A stretch of 64,000 bases of DNA from Marthasterias glacialis (GCA_911728455.2 OU452221.1:3252290-3316289); one strand, 5' to 3'; positions 1-13,739 are shown, counted from the first letter of the stretch. Numbers and translations are program-made. The notes: generated by a model not told the origin, from the letters alone.

Positions 1-83
1 TTAGTGACAAGAGTCAAGTTTGAATCCTGTAATTGGTGTAATAATTGCATGGGGAAATCGTTTTTGTTTCCATCCATTTCATA

Positions 84-210
84 AAGGGATACTTTTGAGA
101 CGCTGGCGGCAGCAGACACAACAGTCCTTTTTGCCAGTTCTGAGCATGCACGCACATGCTCAGTAGTGCTCTGTTCTGAGCATGCGTACTATTTGTGAGA
201 AAGGTGAAAA
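84..210. mobile_element. Degraded copy of the CAATGAGAGACTTTTG MITE
   Basis: Shares ACTTTTGAGACGCTGG, GGCAGCAGACACAAC and CTGAGCATGC blocks with 38582-38706. It is in the gene 1 intron after exon 15. Confidence 0.75.
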
Positions 211-312
211 AGGACCGTCCAAATTAAGTCTCCCATTTGAATTTAGCTCTTCTGTTATAAAAACAATGAGTTATATTATTATTATTGTTATTGCTATTAT
301 TATTCCACTTGC

Positions 313-313
313 C
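313..313 (-). other. GC splice donor of gene 1 exon 15
   Basis: The exon ends AATAAG|GCAAGT. The site aligns exactly with the gene 2 exon 16 donor, where frame logic requires GC. The downstream exon is outside the window. Confidence 0.75.
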
Positions 314-3300
314 TTATTACATTGCAAGCTTTATCACCGATGAATGCCTCAATATTCCGTCCTGTATTTAGAGCCATTCCATTGATTGTTATACGAGTCC
401 CACCAGCTGCTGGTCCAAAACCAGGACTGAAACTTGTAATAGATGGAACCTGGCAGGAAAATCAGAGCCAGAAAAACACAATAGTAGATACTCAACATCA
501 ACCAAACCATTCTGTCCTTTTATTTGTAAACAATCAATACTGTGGTATTGAACTCACTGGAAACAACTCATTTCCTCATCTCGTCTTTAAACAATCATAT
601 CTTGGATGTCAATGTCATTGATGGCTACAACTTGTTATTAATGGATTTTGGTGAGGAACAAACCCAATAAAAAAAAGGACAAAATTTTGACATAGGGGCC
701 TAACCTGCCATCCCTCACAATCATTTATACATATTTGAAGAACTTTTTCCTTGTCCAATTTAAGGATTCCAGCTTCTGAATAACTATTCATATATAAGGC
801 GTAGCTGAGACTACCCGGTTCCATGTAAAATTATAGTTTAATGAAAGTCAAAGCCCTATTAAAAATAAACATTTTGAGTGAAGGTAGACTATCCCCGTTA
901 TATGAAATAACTGTACACCCCATTTACAAGTAATACCATGTTAACAGTGTTCTTTGATTAGTTTGTAGTGATTAGAAAGAGACAAAAACCACAAACTTTG
1001 TTCCATTTCACCCAATTATTCAACTGACAAAAACATTGTAAATCTATCACTGCACCTTGTATCCAAATCTGACATCTCCTGTTCCCACTTGCAGGGCACC
1101 ATTTAAACCTGTTACATTCACAATCAACTCCTGTGGTGCCTGGTCATCAGGGTTGCTCCTTGTTATACAAGTCACACTGTGGTCAAAGCAAAACAAATTT
1201 ATCACATTTCTTAATCTTATTCAAATGACAATTCATGCAGTAGAGTATTGATTTTTGTGTGAGAAGTTTTCATAAGCAGTTTAGTATTTAAAAAAATACT
1301 GTAAAATAGTTTGAATATCTTAGCACACTCGTCACTTGTTCATAATCGTTTTAATTAATGCATTTAAAAAGGTTGACTGATTATGTATTTATAATTACCT
1401 GGAGCCTGTGTTGTAATACATCTCCAATCCATCCAAGTCACAAGTCCGACCTCCTACAGTAACTCCTTGGATGTCACTAAATCGTCTACCAAAATCAGTC
1501 CCAAACAGTGTTAGAGTAGTATTACCATTAACTGGACCCGTCAGAGGAAAGATCTTAAAGTTAAAAATGTGAAAAAAATGTAACGTGTCACCGTGAAGAA
1601 AGACTGATATGAACAGAAAACAATGCCTTCAATACTCTAAGCATTGTTCTAGCTGATAAGGCTTTTGAATGTAAAAAAAAACAAACAACAACATAAAGAT
1701 TCAACTTAAAGGATTTATGTTGGTTCCAGATAACCTCCTTCCCTACTTGGCCACTGTGCATGTTATCCGGAGGAGTACCCAATTGTGCTTTGGGAACCCA
1801 TCGATGGAGCTCAGAGCAGGGGCAGGAGCAGGAGGAGTCTAATGTCGACCATTTGAAGGACGCAGCACACCAAAAAAATGCTGAGCTGAGGACACTGACA
1901 CTGGACTGGGTGCGTGAAAGGCAACCATCAGAGGCTCCCAAGATGGTGTCGGCTGAAGACGACCTCTCACATTGACCTCCTTCCCTACACCACCAGGAGA
2001 GTCCTGCTAGGGTTGACAGCAGTCACAACAAGCCACAATTATTACAAATTTATGATTTTCACCTACCTCAAGTATAACTGGGTCAGGGCAGTTGCGTCCA
2101 TTGTCAAGGGTAACCATTGAGTTAGTCATCAAACACACTGCACTGTCGTTGACAGTACAGGTCCCATCACACCAAACACATCCAAGCTCTTCCCGGGTGG
2201 TTTCCTCCAATAGACAGCGGCTACAATCTGGACGCTGAGATTCACACTTGTAAAGTGTTACTGTAAAGATAAGTTTGTTTTAATTTGTACATTAGCTAAC
2301 TTTTCATCAGGGAATTACAATATGAGGACCCGGTCTTCACTACATGGTAATGACAGGATTGGTGACTAGCCACTGTTAATGGACCGAACCAAAGGCAAGG
2401 TCCATTAACAGCGGCCTACCACCAACCAAGCTCATTACTTGATGCAGTGAAGACCAGTTCCTCATACTGTTATTCCCAATAATAAATACCATAAAAAAAA
2501 AAAAGGCATCAGTAATCAGAATTTGGAATTTTTCTTTCGTCGATATGTGTAGAATTGTTCCATTCACAACAGGGGCCATTCTTTAGGCTGTTCAAGCTTT
2601 GCGTGGCACCTAGTCTTTTACATAGTTAACTATATATGCTCAATTTCAAGAAGCAGACTATACGAGCTCTTAAAATTAACAATGCCATTGTATGGATATA
2701 CTTTAGTAGGTGTTCGGCTTTATGCTTTGCAGTATTTCAGTTTCATGTGCATACCAGTTACCTTAAATTGATACAATTTCGTGGTACATGATACATACGC
2801 CTGGTATGCACGCCCCACATGGCTCCAACTTTCTTACCAAAATAAGAAAGCAGTTGATTTATAGTTTCCAGTATAACACAGTGCTTACAGAACTTTTTAA
2901 CAAAAATATCTTGTTTAGGGGCCATATTTATATTTGCCAGTTCACAGAACTGGTCTTAATATCATGTTAATACACCATGTGACCAGTCTCTGACCAATAA
3001 GAGTGCATAAACTCTCCAAGCTTAGGGTTTATTAATGACAGTTCCAAACGATTACTGTTTAACAATTTTGAAGCAGGTAAAATGATTTGATAATAATTTC
3101 AAAAGTTTTAAAATTTTTACTTCGATTTCTGACAGTCAGAATTTCATACCCTGCAGCCAAAATGCACCCAACAAAAGCATATCTGGGTTTGCTTGTTATT
3201 TTTATGTCCTATTTAAGTTCAGCTATAATTTTGAATTGCGTAAAATATGTCTGACCTTTAAACCCATATCTATCATCCAGCCGATGTACATTATCATTTA

Positions 3301-6300
3301 TATCGGTCCACTCCACCGTCAAGCTGACAGTCAACTCTTGCTCATCGGCTGTGTATGTGTACTACACAATTAAAAGTACAAAACAACACAAAAGCCTAAG
3401 TGAACAATTAGTACAGCTTCAGTTAGAGGTTGACAATTTGAAGACCTTATGCCATCAGAGGTAAACACTTTTTAATTATGGTGTGAAAGTTGGAAGGAAA
3501 AAATATATATATGAGCTGAGCAAATTGTGACATGACAATACACAACACTATGGTAATAATGACAACAAATAATTATAATAACATGAATCTTAGAGCTTTG
3601 TGAATTTAAGCTCAGAGAGCCCAGTTATATTATCTGGTATTGAAACCAAGGAACCCTTAAAAGTGCCTTGTAAGCCTGATAGGTACCTGTGTGGAGAAGA
3701 AACATTCAGTTTTAGATGAAGGAGGAAAACACCATACTGGGGAAGACCCATGCAATCGGGTAGGGACTGAAAACTTAATCCACATGCAAGGCTCCTGTCC
3801 TGAGTGGGATTCGAACAGGGGGCCCACAGAGGTAAATGGAAGGAAAGAAACCACCTAGTCCTGACTGCCCATTAGGTGACCCTTGGACCGCCACCATATC
3901 CCAGCAACCCAGGTTGGGTAAGAACCCATTGTCTTTATTTGCTCAATAGCAGTATGTCCGAGCTGGAAAGGGGGTATGTCCTGTCCCTAATTTCAGTGTG
4001 TTCAGATTTAACAAGTAAACACAACTAGCACTTACCGAGTTATCTCCACAGGTCAAATATCCATTTTCTCGCATGGCAATGGCTGACTGTTTGGCTCCAT
4101 CTATGTTTAAGCTGCACTGGTAACTCCTTATCTATTCATGAAATAATAATAAATAATTATTTACGCCTTACGTCCTATCCGATACATTTTTACTTGAGAG
4201 ACTTGACGACGGGACCCAGAATCCACACCCTGAAAAACATCAGAGCTTGAGTGTGGTGCACCACAACTGCACTAGACCACTGGGCTAGAACACTCCACAA
4301 AAAAGAACAATCTAAACTTCATAATAGCTTGTAAGGCATTGCCAAACTTCATCGTACAAACTAGCCAAAAAGGTTCCTAACAGAACAGATTTTAATAATG
4401 CTATTCTAAAATTTATAAAAGCTGGGTTTTTATTGTTTTGTTAAAAAGGTGGAATTTGTTTAGAACATACTCAGTCCTTTCATCTTGAAAAAAAGAAAGA
4501 AATATCTCTTGACTTCTTTATTGAAATAAATGCTGCCACTGGTTTTTCATGGACTTTATCAACAAGTTTTGGCAGGGTTTTTAGACCTTGAAGTCACATA
4601 CCTGATCAGGACCTGGAAGATTATCAGTCCCAAAGGTAATTCGTCTGTCTACTCCAGTAGGGACCAAAATTTCACCTCTTTGAACTTGTAGTTGAGGGCA
4701 GAGATCGGGTCCTTGCATGCTGGATTCCTTATTCTACAAGGATATTTAAAAAATAGTTATTTTAACCTAGTAGGATTTTTTATTGTTTCAACTTGTTTGT
4801 TATTAACCACTTTTCTTATTGCTATGTATTTGACCAATTTTACTGTAATGTACAGGTCCTGTTTAGGGATAGCAGTTGTAATACTAATAAAGCTACATTG
4901 ACTAAAACAACAAATAAATAAATAAATGTGATGTTTTTACATTTCCATTATCTTTTAGTGTATGTACTCACATTCAGTCCGGTCACAATGACTTCGTTTT
5001 GTCCAGAGCAAGCGGTGCTCTCATGAGTACATCTATTCTCAAAGACACACCAGTCACATGCCCAGGAACTACCAACGCACGATACACAGCTACAGAAATC
5101 AAACAGCTTGTTTTGAATTCAGATGAACTGTAACTACAGGGTTACTCACATTACAGGTTATTTATGTTACAGGGTTATTCAAATTACTCACATAACAGGG
5201 CTGACTGCTTCAAGGGCTACTCACCCTACAGGGTTACTCACTTTACAGGGTTACTCACCCTACAGGTTACTCACTTTACAGGGTTACTCACTTTACAGGG
5301 TTACTCACTTTACAGGGTTACTCACTTTACAGGGTTACTCATGCAACAGGGTTACTCACTTTACAGGGTTACTCACATTGGTTACTCACACTAGAGGATA
5401 ATTCACTTTACAGGGTTACTCACTCTCCGGGGCTTATCACTCTACAGGATTCCTCGCCTGGGTTATACTCAAACTATGGTTACTCACATTACAGGGTTGC
5501 TTACTTTGCAAGGTTACTGATCACAGGAGTCAGAAATGTAGTTTTCTGAATGTTTTCATAATTTTGTTTGTTGAAATAAAGTGCAACTGACATCAACAAT
5601 CTAAATATACTTAATCAAGAAAATCATTCAATCATTGTTGGTGACTCACCTTTTATGGGTGGAGCAATCATAAAAACTGAACTCTCGATCCACAAAGTTT
5701 ACTCCTGTTTCGGTTGACTCAACACTCAACAGCATCGATGAATGATCCTCTGAGTATAGAAACACAGTTTGACAACAGACCTATTATCTTTGTAGCAAAC
5801 AACAATTTGTAATAAAAGTTTCTTGAATCAAATTTAAAAATTGACCCATGAGCCAATTTTTGGACTGTATATTGCCAAATCAGCCAAAATAATAATGCAT
5901 TTGTACTGATTACAACACAAAGGACCTTCAAGTGACTTAGTGAAAGACTGCAATAGTTTTTTAAGATTGTTTGTACTAAACCACAAAGGAAACTGGTGGA
6001 GTAATTTTAATTTAATTTTGGTCTGAACAAAGAAAATTGACTATAATGGATTTTGAACCTGTGACATGTGTGTCCTCCAGATTAATGTGCCGGCTAAACG
6101 TCTGGATTAATTAACGATGTCCATATTAACGTTAAGGTTCAGTGTCTTCTGACTGGCACCCCGAACAACGATATTTAAATAATAGCGAGACGCCAACATC
6201 AGAGCTAGATAGTTCAGTTGGTAGAGCTCAGGCATGTAAACCTGGAGGTCGCAGGCTCAAATCCTGTTCTGGTAAGTTTTTCTTTGTTCACCTTAAAATT

Positions 6301-9300
6301 CTTACAAATATTTAAAATTCTATAATGGAAAAATAACAATAAAAAAAAAAACAAGCAGTAGTTTACAGCTTAAAATGCACATGCAGAACACTGCAGGTTT
6401 ACATTGTATGATCTGATGTAACCTGCCAACCATACCAAAGTGCAACAAAAAACATCAAAAAGTCAGTATTTGTCCTTTCCACTATGACCCACCTTTACCC
6501 TCAACAGCAAGGGCATTGTTCTTCAATAGTCTCTGCCCACAAGAGTGAAAAGCTTATACTGCTTCCAATTAAGTAAAAGGCAAATTGTTATAATGGTGAA
6601 CTTAAGATTGAAGAAATGACCCACAGAATGTCTCAAAACAGCCAAGACAAGAGCTGGCCTGATACTTTGCTGGTGCATGGGCAGACAGTTCATTCCTAGT
6701 AAAGTGCACCTCAACAAAGGAAACTTAAATTTCTATGGGAACATTTCAAAGGGCACCAAGGCAATGGCCAGGTGCATGGAGGCAACTACCTCCATTGTGA
6801 TCCAAGTGATCCAGAGCAAGGAAGTTAAAACAAAAAAAAAGGTTAAGCAACTTATCAACCTAGTTTGAAGCTGTCGGACAGTCTATTGGACTCAAGGTTC
6901 TAGTATCTGAGTCATCCGAGTGTGGGTTCACTTATGTCCTTGAAAAAGTCACTTTTTAAAGATGATTTCAGAAAGGCTAAATGCCCCAAAATTGTGCAAG
7001 GCACTTTAATGTTTGGTCTAAAAGTGGTTACTGACCTCCAGTCATGATTTCAGGTATCAGATTACTAGATGGTGTAGTACACTGAAGATTGTCTCCACTT
7101 TTATCAGCTGGGTTGCTAAATACATCATCAAAGTGACAGATATAGTGCTGGCTGCTAAGTAAGTCTGGTAGTTGCTGGACTGTCAAAATTATCTGTAATA
7201 AAAAATAACCCCATCGATTGGTAACAAAAAATACTACTTGGTAGCTTGGTAATGTTACCATCTTTGGCATATACCCTAGCTGTCGGTGATAGCAAAAATG
7301 AATACTGGTTTTGGTATGCTAAAAAGGGGTTTAGACTATTTTTTTTCTTTTGTTTGATTGTGATGATTGATAAGAAAATAATACCTGTTGTTCTGTGACA
7401 GTGATAGGATGGCTGTCATATGGAGCTATATCAGTAATGTCAATACACTGTGGGTCATTGTAAGACAGCCATCGAGATGATACATCTTGCAGTGGACATT
7501 CATGATATCGTGTACACCTAAAAAAGAAAATAGGAAATGTAATGATACTACTCTTCGGTGTACACCAGAAAATTTACTGACTACAGTTCTCCAGATACAA
7601 TACTTACTGTCTCTGCAGAGTACACCAGCCACAGTATGGGTCTCCATCTCTCTCTTTATCGGTACCAATACACTTCTCACATGTTGTATACTGACCACAA
7701 TTCTCAACATGCATCTTTACCAACTGCAATATTAAAGAAAAGATAAAGCATCAGATCAAGCAGGGTAGAGTTAATCCACATAAATGAATATTGATTATAA
7801 CAACATACCAAAATTCGGTGCAGATGCTTTATATCAAGCTATGGTTACAAAAATAGAACAGTATAGGTTTCAATACCACATATAACCATGCCCTGGAAAA
7901 TTACGCACTGTATTAGTAACAAGCTGTCATAAAGACAAACCATTGTTACTGGCACAGCCTCTTTTCTGTGCTTAGCTAAATTTGTGCTAAGAAGCTTTGT
8001 GAAATTGGGTACTGGCTCAGGCTAGGGCAATTAATCCATCTGATCCTGGCTCAAGCCAGGGCTAAGAATCCATCCACAGTTTGTAAGATAAATACTAAAA
8101 GCTAAACATGTCCAACCAGCTACCACGGTAGTCTTTAGATTGATTTTGTTGTTTTTTAGTAAACTTCTTACCTTTTGTTCAGTGAGTAGGTAGAGTTCTC
8201 CAGTTGTGTCATTAATCTTGATATCTCTCTGCACTGGATTAGTGGTGAATCCTTTCAAATCGTCGTCAAATGGTATTTGAACTTGTTCATACACTCTGGC
8301 TGAAGACCCACTTTCAACATGAACCTAGAAATGTTTTTTCAAAGACAATTTTGGGGTGAACAGTATTTGAACCTGCTACAACCACCTATAAACATACCGG
8401 CAATCAGAACAGAGCATTGGTACATTTAGCCGGTGGTGGCAGTTTCAAATCCCGCTCCGGTCAAATTTTCTTCTTGTTCGCCCCAAAATTGATGTACAAT
8501 TTATCCAGTCAGTTTCCCTTGTGGTTTATTGCTTGTTATTTGAAGAAAATTGTTAATGATGGCTGAAATTTGATAAAGATTTTTATAAAGTAACACTTTC
8601 AGCTTTCACTGTTGGTTGTTCACTTAGGAAAAGATAATTTTGTTCCTTCATGATAGGGGAATTTCAGAGATTTTATTTTCCCTAAAGATTTTAATCCCAT
8701 CACTTCAAAAGTTGTTACTCTTTTTTACCTTTTATTTCTTCTTCAATGTGCACGTATAGGTCAATAAGTCAATGTTTTGTTTTAATAAAAGATTTTCATT
8801 TAAAAAAGTTTATCTTCATGCATAGGTCTAATGAATTTTATCAAAGTTCTTTGTAGATAAAAGTGACCTTCAAGAGTTGACCTTCTGTGGTGCCAATGAA
8901 TGCTACAGTGTGGTTGAGTTCAATGCTGGTGATAATGGAGGATGTCAAATGGTCTGGTAGCTCCAATGCTGCTGTGGATATCACTGGGTTGATACCATCA
9001 GCATACTTGTAAAAATCCATCCCATCACCGCAGTAGTCAAAATTGGCAGGTGGCTATAGGAAGAAAATTAACATGTTTTAAATATCCTAGCCAGGCAATT
9101 CAAAAAGGCCAGATTAATAGTATCTCAGTTGGTTTCATTTCTTGTATAATTGTCGCCATAATGTTTGTATCGATTACAGTCTTTGATTAAAACTTTTTGT
9201 GGTGATAATTAGATACACTATAAAAAATCTTGAAATTAAAATATAATCTGTTAAGACTGTTGTTGAATTCTTGAACACAGTAGGCTGGAACAACCACAAG

Positions 9301-10770
9301 TAATCATTCTGAACTTTCTAGTTTATTTTGTAAAATATTTTTTAAAAAGTACTGAAAAAGAAATTCTTAAGTAATTTCCTTCCACAATAGAAATAACAAG
9401 ATCTACACAGGAGAGACTTTAATATGACCAGCTCAAATTATGTATTATGTGTACTTTACATGCAGCATACCTCTTGTTACAGATTGAACATTTTAAAAGC
9501 TTAAATTTGTTTTGTTGTTGTTTAGGTAATAATTATTATTTAATTGTGTAACAATTTTAAATCACTTCTTTTCAATCCATTCTTCAAACGATGTGTAACC
9601 ATGATTGGAGGTATGCACATTATACAGTATGAATCTGTCAAATATTCAATTAAAACTTACTGATAGTGACCCAGGACAGCTGTTGTTTTCTAGATATCCT
9701 ACAAGGTATGCACTACCAACAGTCAGACATCCATCTACAGCAGCTTCAAATGCAGCTTCTATGTCACTCATCTTGTACATACACAGTGCTGAGCCTTTTG
9801 TGGGTATTTGGACATCAGGATCAGCTGGATTTGGATCATTCTTTGCAAACACAGCATATAAAACCTCATCATTGGCATTCAATGATAATGACTGAGATAA
9901 ATATGGCCCTGCTGGTCCAACATGAGCAGCCTGAACCAAACTGTACATACTATCACACTGGATGAGAATCTCTGTGTATGAATCAAGATCATCGCTGTCA
10001 TGGCAAACGCGACTTATCTTTGAAACATGTGAACCAGCATAAGCGTCTTGTTTTTGGAATGCAGCAAAATATGTAAATCCTTTCCACACGAAGGAACTGA
10101 CATATCTGATAGGAAATGTTGATGAAGTATAATCTGTACTAAATGTGATTTGGTCATCCTCACTGTGAGCAAACATGAATCCATTACCTGCAAACAGCAA
10201 TCTTCTACTAATAGGTGGGACATTCCAATGACCACATCCTATACAGTATGTTGTAGCTATATACAGTCTTGAAGCACTTGCACCATTATAATGTCCTTGT
10301 GCTACAATACTTTCTGTAGTGTCATTGCCAAATGCAGCAACTTTAAAATCATTCTGACCAGTATTGTCATCTTCCAATAAATCATCCTCATTCCTTGATG
10401 TACACCACCTTATCCCCATTAAATGATTCCTCTCACTCCCACATGTGATAAGTCTGCCCCCCTCTAAAACCAGAATTTTATTGTAGTTGACAAACTCCTC
10501 CCCTACACCTGTTGCTGTGCTGACATTCACAACCTGTACCAAGTTCTTGTCCAGTCTATAGATGTAGTTGACTGCTCCGACGTATACATCACCAGTTTCA
10601 GGATGAACAGAGAAATGATCCAGCTGGGTTTTTACAAATTTGTCTACTTGAACTGGATTTTTGAAGGAAGCTATTTCATAGCTAGAGAGGTTTCCAATCC
10701 AAGGCTGTGACTGAGTATAAGCAGCTTGAAGAAAGACAAAGATGAGCGACAAGAGAACCAATTTTTCCAT
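313..10770 (-). CDS. Plexin gene 1, 5' part (signal peptide to IPT4), partial at left edge
   Basis: Semaphorin receptor ectodomain. I read 15 coding exons on the minus strand: 10770-9661, 9053-8868, 8324-8172, 7723-7608, 7517-7385, 7192-7036, 5749-5650, 5089-4972, 4733-4602, 4131-4036, 3361-3256, 2260-2067, 1553-1399, 1176-1056, 449-313. They join in frame without stops (3014 nt, 1004 codons plus 2 nt). The start is the Met of a hydrophobic leader (MEKLVLLSLIFVFLQAAYTQ) directly before the sema domain. Order: sema (exons 1-3), PSI1 (4-5), IPT1 (6-7), PSI2 (8), IPT2 (9-11), PSI3/IPT3 (12-14), IPT4 (15). All boundaries have GT-AG signals except the last donor, AAG|GCAAGT, which is GC. The exon 2 donor is AAG|GTCACT, weak at +3. 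Exon lengths match gene 2 closely, but one sema intron of gene 2 is absent. Transmembrane and GAP exons should lie left of base 1. Plexin identity is strong; subclass (A or B) is not resolved. Confidence 0.93.
5140..5530. repeat. 17-bp minisatellite (TTTACAGGGTTACTCAC), gene 1 intron
   Basis: About 20 imperfect copies in the intron between exons 8 and 7 of gene 1. The centre is nearly perfect and the edges are degraded. Confidence 0.93.
6016..6300. mobile_element. Fold-back element with tRNA-like arms, copy 1 (long spacer)
   Basis: The left arm reads inverted (GAACAAAGAAAATTGACT, TTTTGAACCTGTGACA). The right arm has AGTTCAGTTGGTAGAGCTC and GGAGGTCGCAGGCTCAAATC, so A-box-like and B-box-like motifs are both present. 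It is in gene 1's intron between exons 7 and 6. It is not a functional tRNA: the acceptor stem does not close. Confidence 0.75.
8172..10770 (-). other. Gene 1 sema domain exons (1-3)
   Basis: Exon 1 (370 codons) carries the leader and most of the seven-bladed sema propeller: NYKILVLEGGRLITCGS, RLYIATTYC, PPISRRLL, SSFVWKGFTYFAAFQ, SKISRVC and VQAAHVGPAGPYLS. These correspond to the sema pattern of conserved Cys and N-terminal blades. Exon 2 (62 codons) continues with YKYADGIN and HTVAFIGTTEGQLLK. Exon 3 (51 codons) ends the propeller at INDTTGELYLLTEQK with donor GTAAG. All three exons are phase 0. In gene 2 the region matching exon 2 is split by an extra intron. Confidence 0.9.
8346..8503. 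mobile_element. Fold-back element with tRNA-like arms, copy 2
   Basis: Same family: CAATTTTGGGGTGAACA at left, GTTCGCCCCAAAATTG at right, with TTTCAAATCCCGCTCCGG. It is in gene 1's intron between exons 3 and 2. Confidence 0.8.
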
Positions 10771-11039
10771 TATGAGTAGTGAAGATCCTGCTCTGGATTC
10801 TATAATTGATGGTCTCTCTTCAAGCCATTTTATTCTAGTTGGTCTTTGATACTTTCAGATGGCTTAACCTGACAAACAAAATAAATAAATAACAATAAAT
10901 CTGAAATTTTAGTAATTTGTTGCTTAATAGGGTGTTAGAATTATGTTCCATAGATAGACATGTCCCTGATCTTCAGACAACAGACATTTGAAGTTACAGA
11001 AGTGAAAATTAGACAGATAATTTGAAAAGCTGTGGCAAT

Positions 11040-11350
11040 TTTGTTCCAGCCTACATGCATTGCATAACCAGACATTTTCGTTTGATGGGCAAGCAGGGCA
11101 AGACTTTTCTAGAAATAGTTTTTGCCAGTATAGTTTTTGAGAATTGAGTAAAACAATTAGTTTTTATCTTGTGTAGTCCAAAACTTGATGTTAAAACAGT
11201 GAAAACATGAATGTGTGATGTTTTTCCAATATTTTCTTGTGACTCTGATGACCGATTGAGCGTAAACTTTTACAGGTTTGTTATTTCATGTATTATTGGG
11301 TCACAAAAAGTGCAGATACTGGTCTTTGACAGTTACCAATGTTGTCCACA
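11040..11350 (+). mobile_element. MITE family Y copy in gene 1 5' intron
   Basis: Shares TTCTTGTGACTCTGATGACC, CAGGTTTGTTATTTCATGTA and GACAGTTACCAATGTTGTCC with the other copies. Confidence 0.7.
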
Positions 11351-11651
11351 AGCTTTAATTGAATTTCAAGGCACTGCAAAGTAGTCACAGAACCATAAAC
11401 TCTCAAGGGTCACCTTTCTTACACTTGTTTGGATGGAACAATTTAACTGAACTAATATTTTGTACAATTCACAATGTTATCAATTATGGAAGTAAAAACC
11501 TTGGGCCCTACATGTTGAGTGTGTTACCTTTTTCTATACAACAAAGCGACCTGCAGATATTCAGCTTTTGAATTATGGGTTCAATAGTACTCCGGGTGAC
11601 CTTTTCAGGAAGTAGTTTTCATAACTCAGTTATTTTCGATATGAATTGGAT

Positions 11652-11740
11652 GCATTTGATTGCATTGTCGCAGAATGTTATCACAAGGTGAAATGGCAAA
11701 GCCAGGTTTCACTGAGTGATAACATTCTGCAACAATGCAG
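11652..11740. repeat. Long hairpin in gene 1 5' intron
   Basis: GCATTGTCGCAGAATGTTAT pairs with ATAACATTCTGCAACAATGC across a short loop, extended by a GTGAAA/TTTCAC pair. It may be a small fold-back element. Confidence 0.8.
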
Positions 11741-12609
11741 GACTGAAATGCATTCAATATTTGTTTTATATTGCTTTCAGGTACTAAACAAAAAGTTACA
11801 ACCAGTGGAAAAAATGCTGATGTCACAGTGGCCCCCTTTATTGTGTTTACTGTCAGTGTCATATTCAATTGTTCTAAATCAGACAACGGTTTCACATACT
11901 ACAATTAGAAATAAGTTTGGTTGAAAAAAATGTTAAGAAATTAACCTTTTGTTCTAAGTTCTTGGAAAAAAATTGATGCAGACTGTTGGACATAAAAATA
12001 AAAAAATTCAAACAGGCATTATTGGTACCCTGTTGATTGAGGCTGGACAACACACAGTAATGCTTAGTTGATGTATATTTCCTTAATTCTGACAATCTCC
12101 TGTAGACTCACTCTTAATTTGGTCAGTTTGTACAAATTTATAAAGGGAAGAGGGGTATACGGATACTTAATTGTAATGATTATGGAGTCTGGACACCAGC
12201 AGACAGCAGACAAAAACAGCAGTACAAAGCAAACGACTACTTACAACTCAGTGGCATATCTGGACTTATGAAACTAAAAATTACCAGAGTAAAATATTAC
12301 ATTAAGTAAAGCTTTTATGTAGCAATTTAAATTTGTTTTTGTAAACTACTTTTCTATTTATATGCAGTGATTTTTTTTAACCTCCATATCAGATTATCTT
12401 GTAAAAAATAGTAAATGGCGTAACTAGAGTGCTGAAAAGGGGCTCGTTTAGGAAAAGTTAACTTTTAATTGGCCAGAAGTGCCCCCTAGAAAAAATGTCG
12501 CCCCCTAAAATTGTACCCTAGTTTTGCCACTGCTACAACTAACGTTAGTAATGAAACAAAAATATAAAGGCAGCTGAAACTTTTGACAGCTGCAGGCTTG
12601 TATGCTTTG

Positions 12610-12740
12610 TTCTTGAAAGGGCAAGGGCACCAAGGCATTTTCTCCTTGGTAAAGGGCACCTCTATGATTTTTGAGAAAATTTTCAACTTCCATTGGAACA
12701 TTTCAAGTGCAATGACCAGGGGCAATGGAGGCAATAAGCC
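12610..12740. repeat. Dispersed GCAATGACCAGGGGCA repeat
   Basis: TTGGAACATTTCAAG and CAATGACCAGGGGCAATGGA recur in variant form at 6690-6800, 15655-15735, 50750-50790 and 52205-52345. It is an old family; no ends were found. Confidence 0.7.
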
Positions 12741-13448
12741 ATTTTGAGAAAGATGGACACAAGTTTCCATATCCGACTGCCACTTTCTTAAGGGAATTTT
12801 TTAGATTTGTTTAATGATATTTGGCTTTGTTTCCCTTTTTAAAATATTCTTCTCCTGGAATTGGTAGCTAAAACGCTAACTAGGCCTATTGACTTTTATA
12901 AAAAGAAAAATCATGCCGACATTTCATCGCGCCTCCGGAACTTTCGCGCATTCATGCCAAAACAAAAGGAACTAAAAATGCCGTTTAGTGAGTAGCGTTG
13001 TCAAACCCAATGTACGTTAAAATGGCTAGTTTTTCATGATTTCGACACTTCGTCAGTTTGTAATCATCCAGAGTGCCTGTTCCTCTCTGTATACACTCTG
13101 TTGACAGCTGTAGGTAAGGGTATAATCTGACCTAAAAAAGGAAGATAAAGTGGCAGCCGGATACGGCATTTTTTTGCTGAATGTATACTGAATGACATTA
13201 TTTGGTTTGGGTAAATTTGTCTGTATATACCCAACCCGAACAGTGCACTCCCCTATAGGCACAGTGTCTAAAATATCCAGAAACGGCTAAGCCTCTTTTG
13301 CCCCCGTACGCATAAAGTAGGCTTATCACTATCAGGGCTGCAGTTGGTTGTCCATTGCATGTTAAAGCCAAACATACAAACAAAAAGTATTGCAACAAAG
13401 GGAAATATTCAACCTATACGCCTACAGCAATTTCAGAAAACAACTCAC

Positions 13449-13700
13449 CTGAAAGAAGCTATTATGGCTCCACGAATGGTTCACTATCTACTCAGTGAAC
13501 TGTAGACACATAGCACGTACAAATGTTTTCGACTAAGACGCATGCGCGCGTTTCCGGTTGTCTGGGACTTCCGCTAAATTTAATTTGCTTGTGTTCCCGC
13601 CTTTTTTCCCAATACGGTGTCCCAGAACGGCTCGCACGGGTAGCCCACAATGACAAGCTTGACACTCGTCTGCAAAATGTAATGTTGTACACAGATTGAG
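13449..13700 (-). other. Probable non-coding first exon of plexin gene 1
   Basis: Coding exon 1 of gene 1 has a good splice acceptor (TTTGTTTGTCAG) ending at 10869, about 100 bp before the start codon, so the mRNA must begin further upstream. The best matching donor is CTTTCAG|GTGAGT, with the exon ending at 13449. The 250 bp before it are relatively CpG-rich for this AT-rich region (CGCGCGCATGCG near 13542), as expected near a transcription start. The 5' limit is a guess; I see no clear TATA box or initiator. The intron would be 13448-10869. Confidence 0.5.
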
Positions 13701-13739
13701 ACTGGAAACCGAGCGAACTTTCACAAAATATTTATATAA

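Larger units (their letters stand above)
313..7723 (-). other. Gene 1 PSI/IPT stalk exons (4-15)
   Basis: PSI1 spans exons 4-5 ([11 protein letters not shown], then DPYCGWC, then CTRYHEC). PSI2 is exon 8 ([20 protein letters not shown]). PSI3 is exon 12 (YKCESQRPDCSRC, CVWCDGTC). The IPT/TIG folds are recognisable by PVILEIFPLTGPVNGNTTLT (exons 12-13) and [20 protein letters not shown] (exon 15). These modules form the membrane-proximal stalk of plexins. Exons of 116, 118, 96, 155 and 137 bp have exact length counterparts in gene 2. The intron between exons 8 and 7 (5090-5649) holds a 17-bp minisatellite. Confidence 0.88.

Noticed and set aside
5123-5401. Overlapping plus-strand frames rich in TGLLTLQGYS
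   Set aside because: These are translations of the 17-bp minisatellite.
6205-6275. Possible tRNA gene (A- and B-box-like motifs)
   Set aside because: The acceptor stem does not pair and the sequence is one arm of a fold-back repeat found elsewhere in the window.
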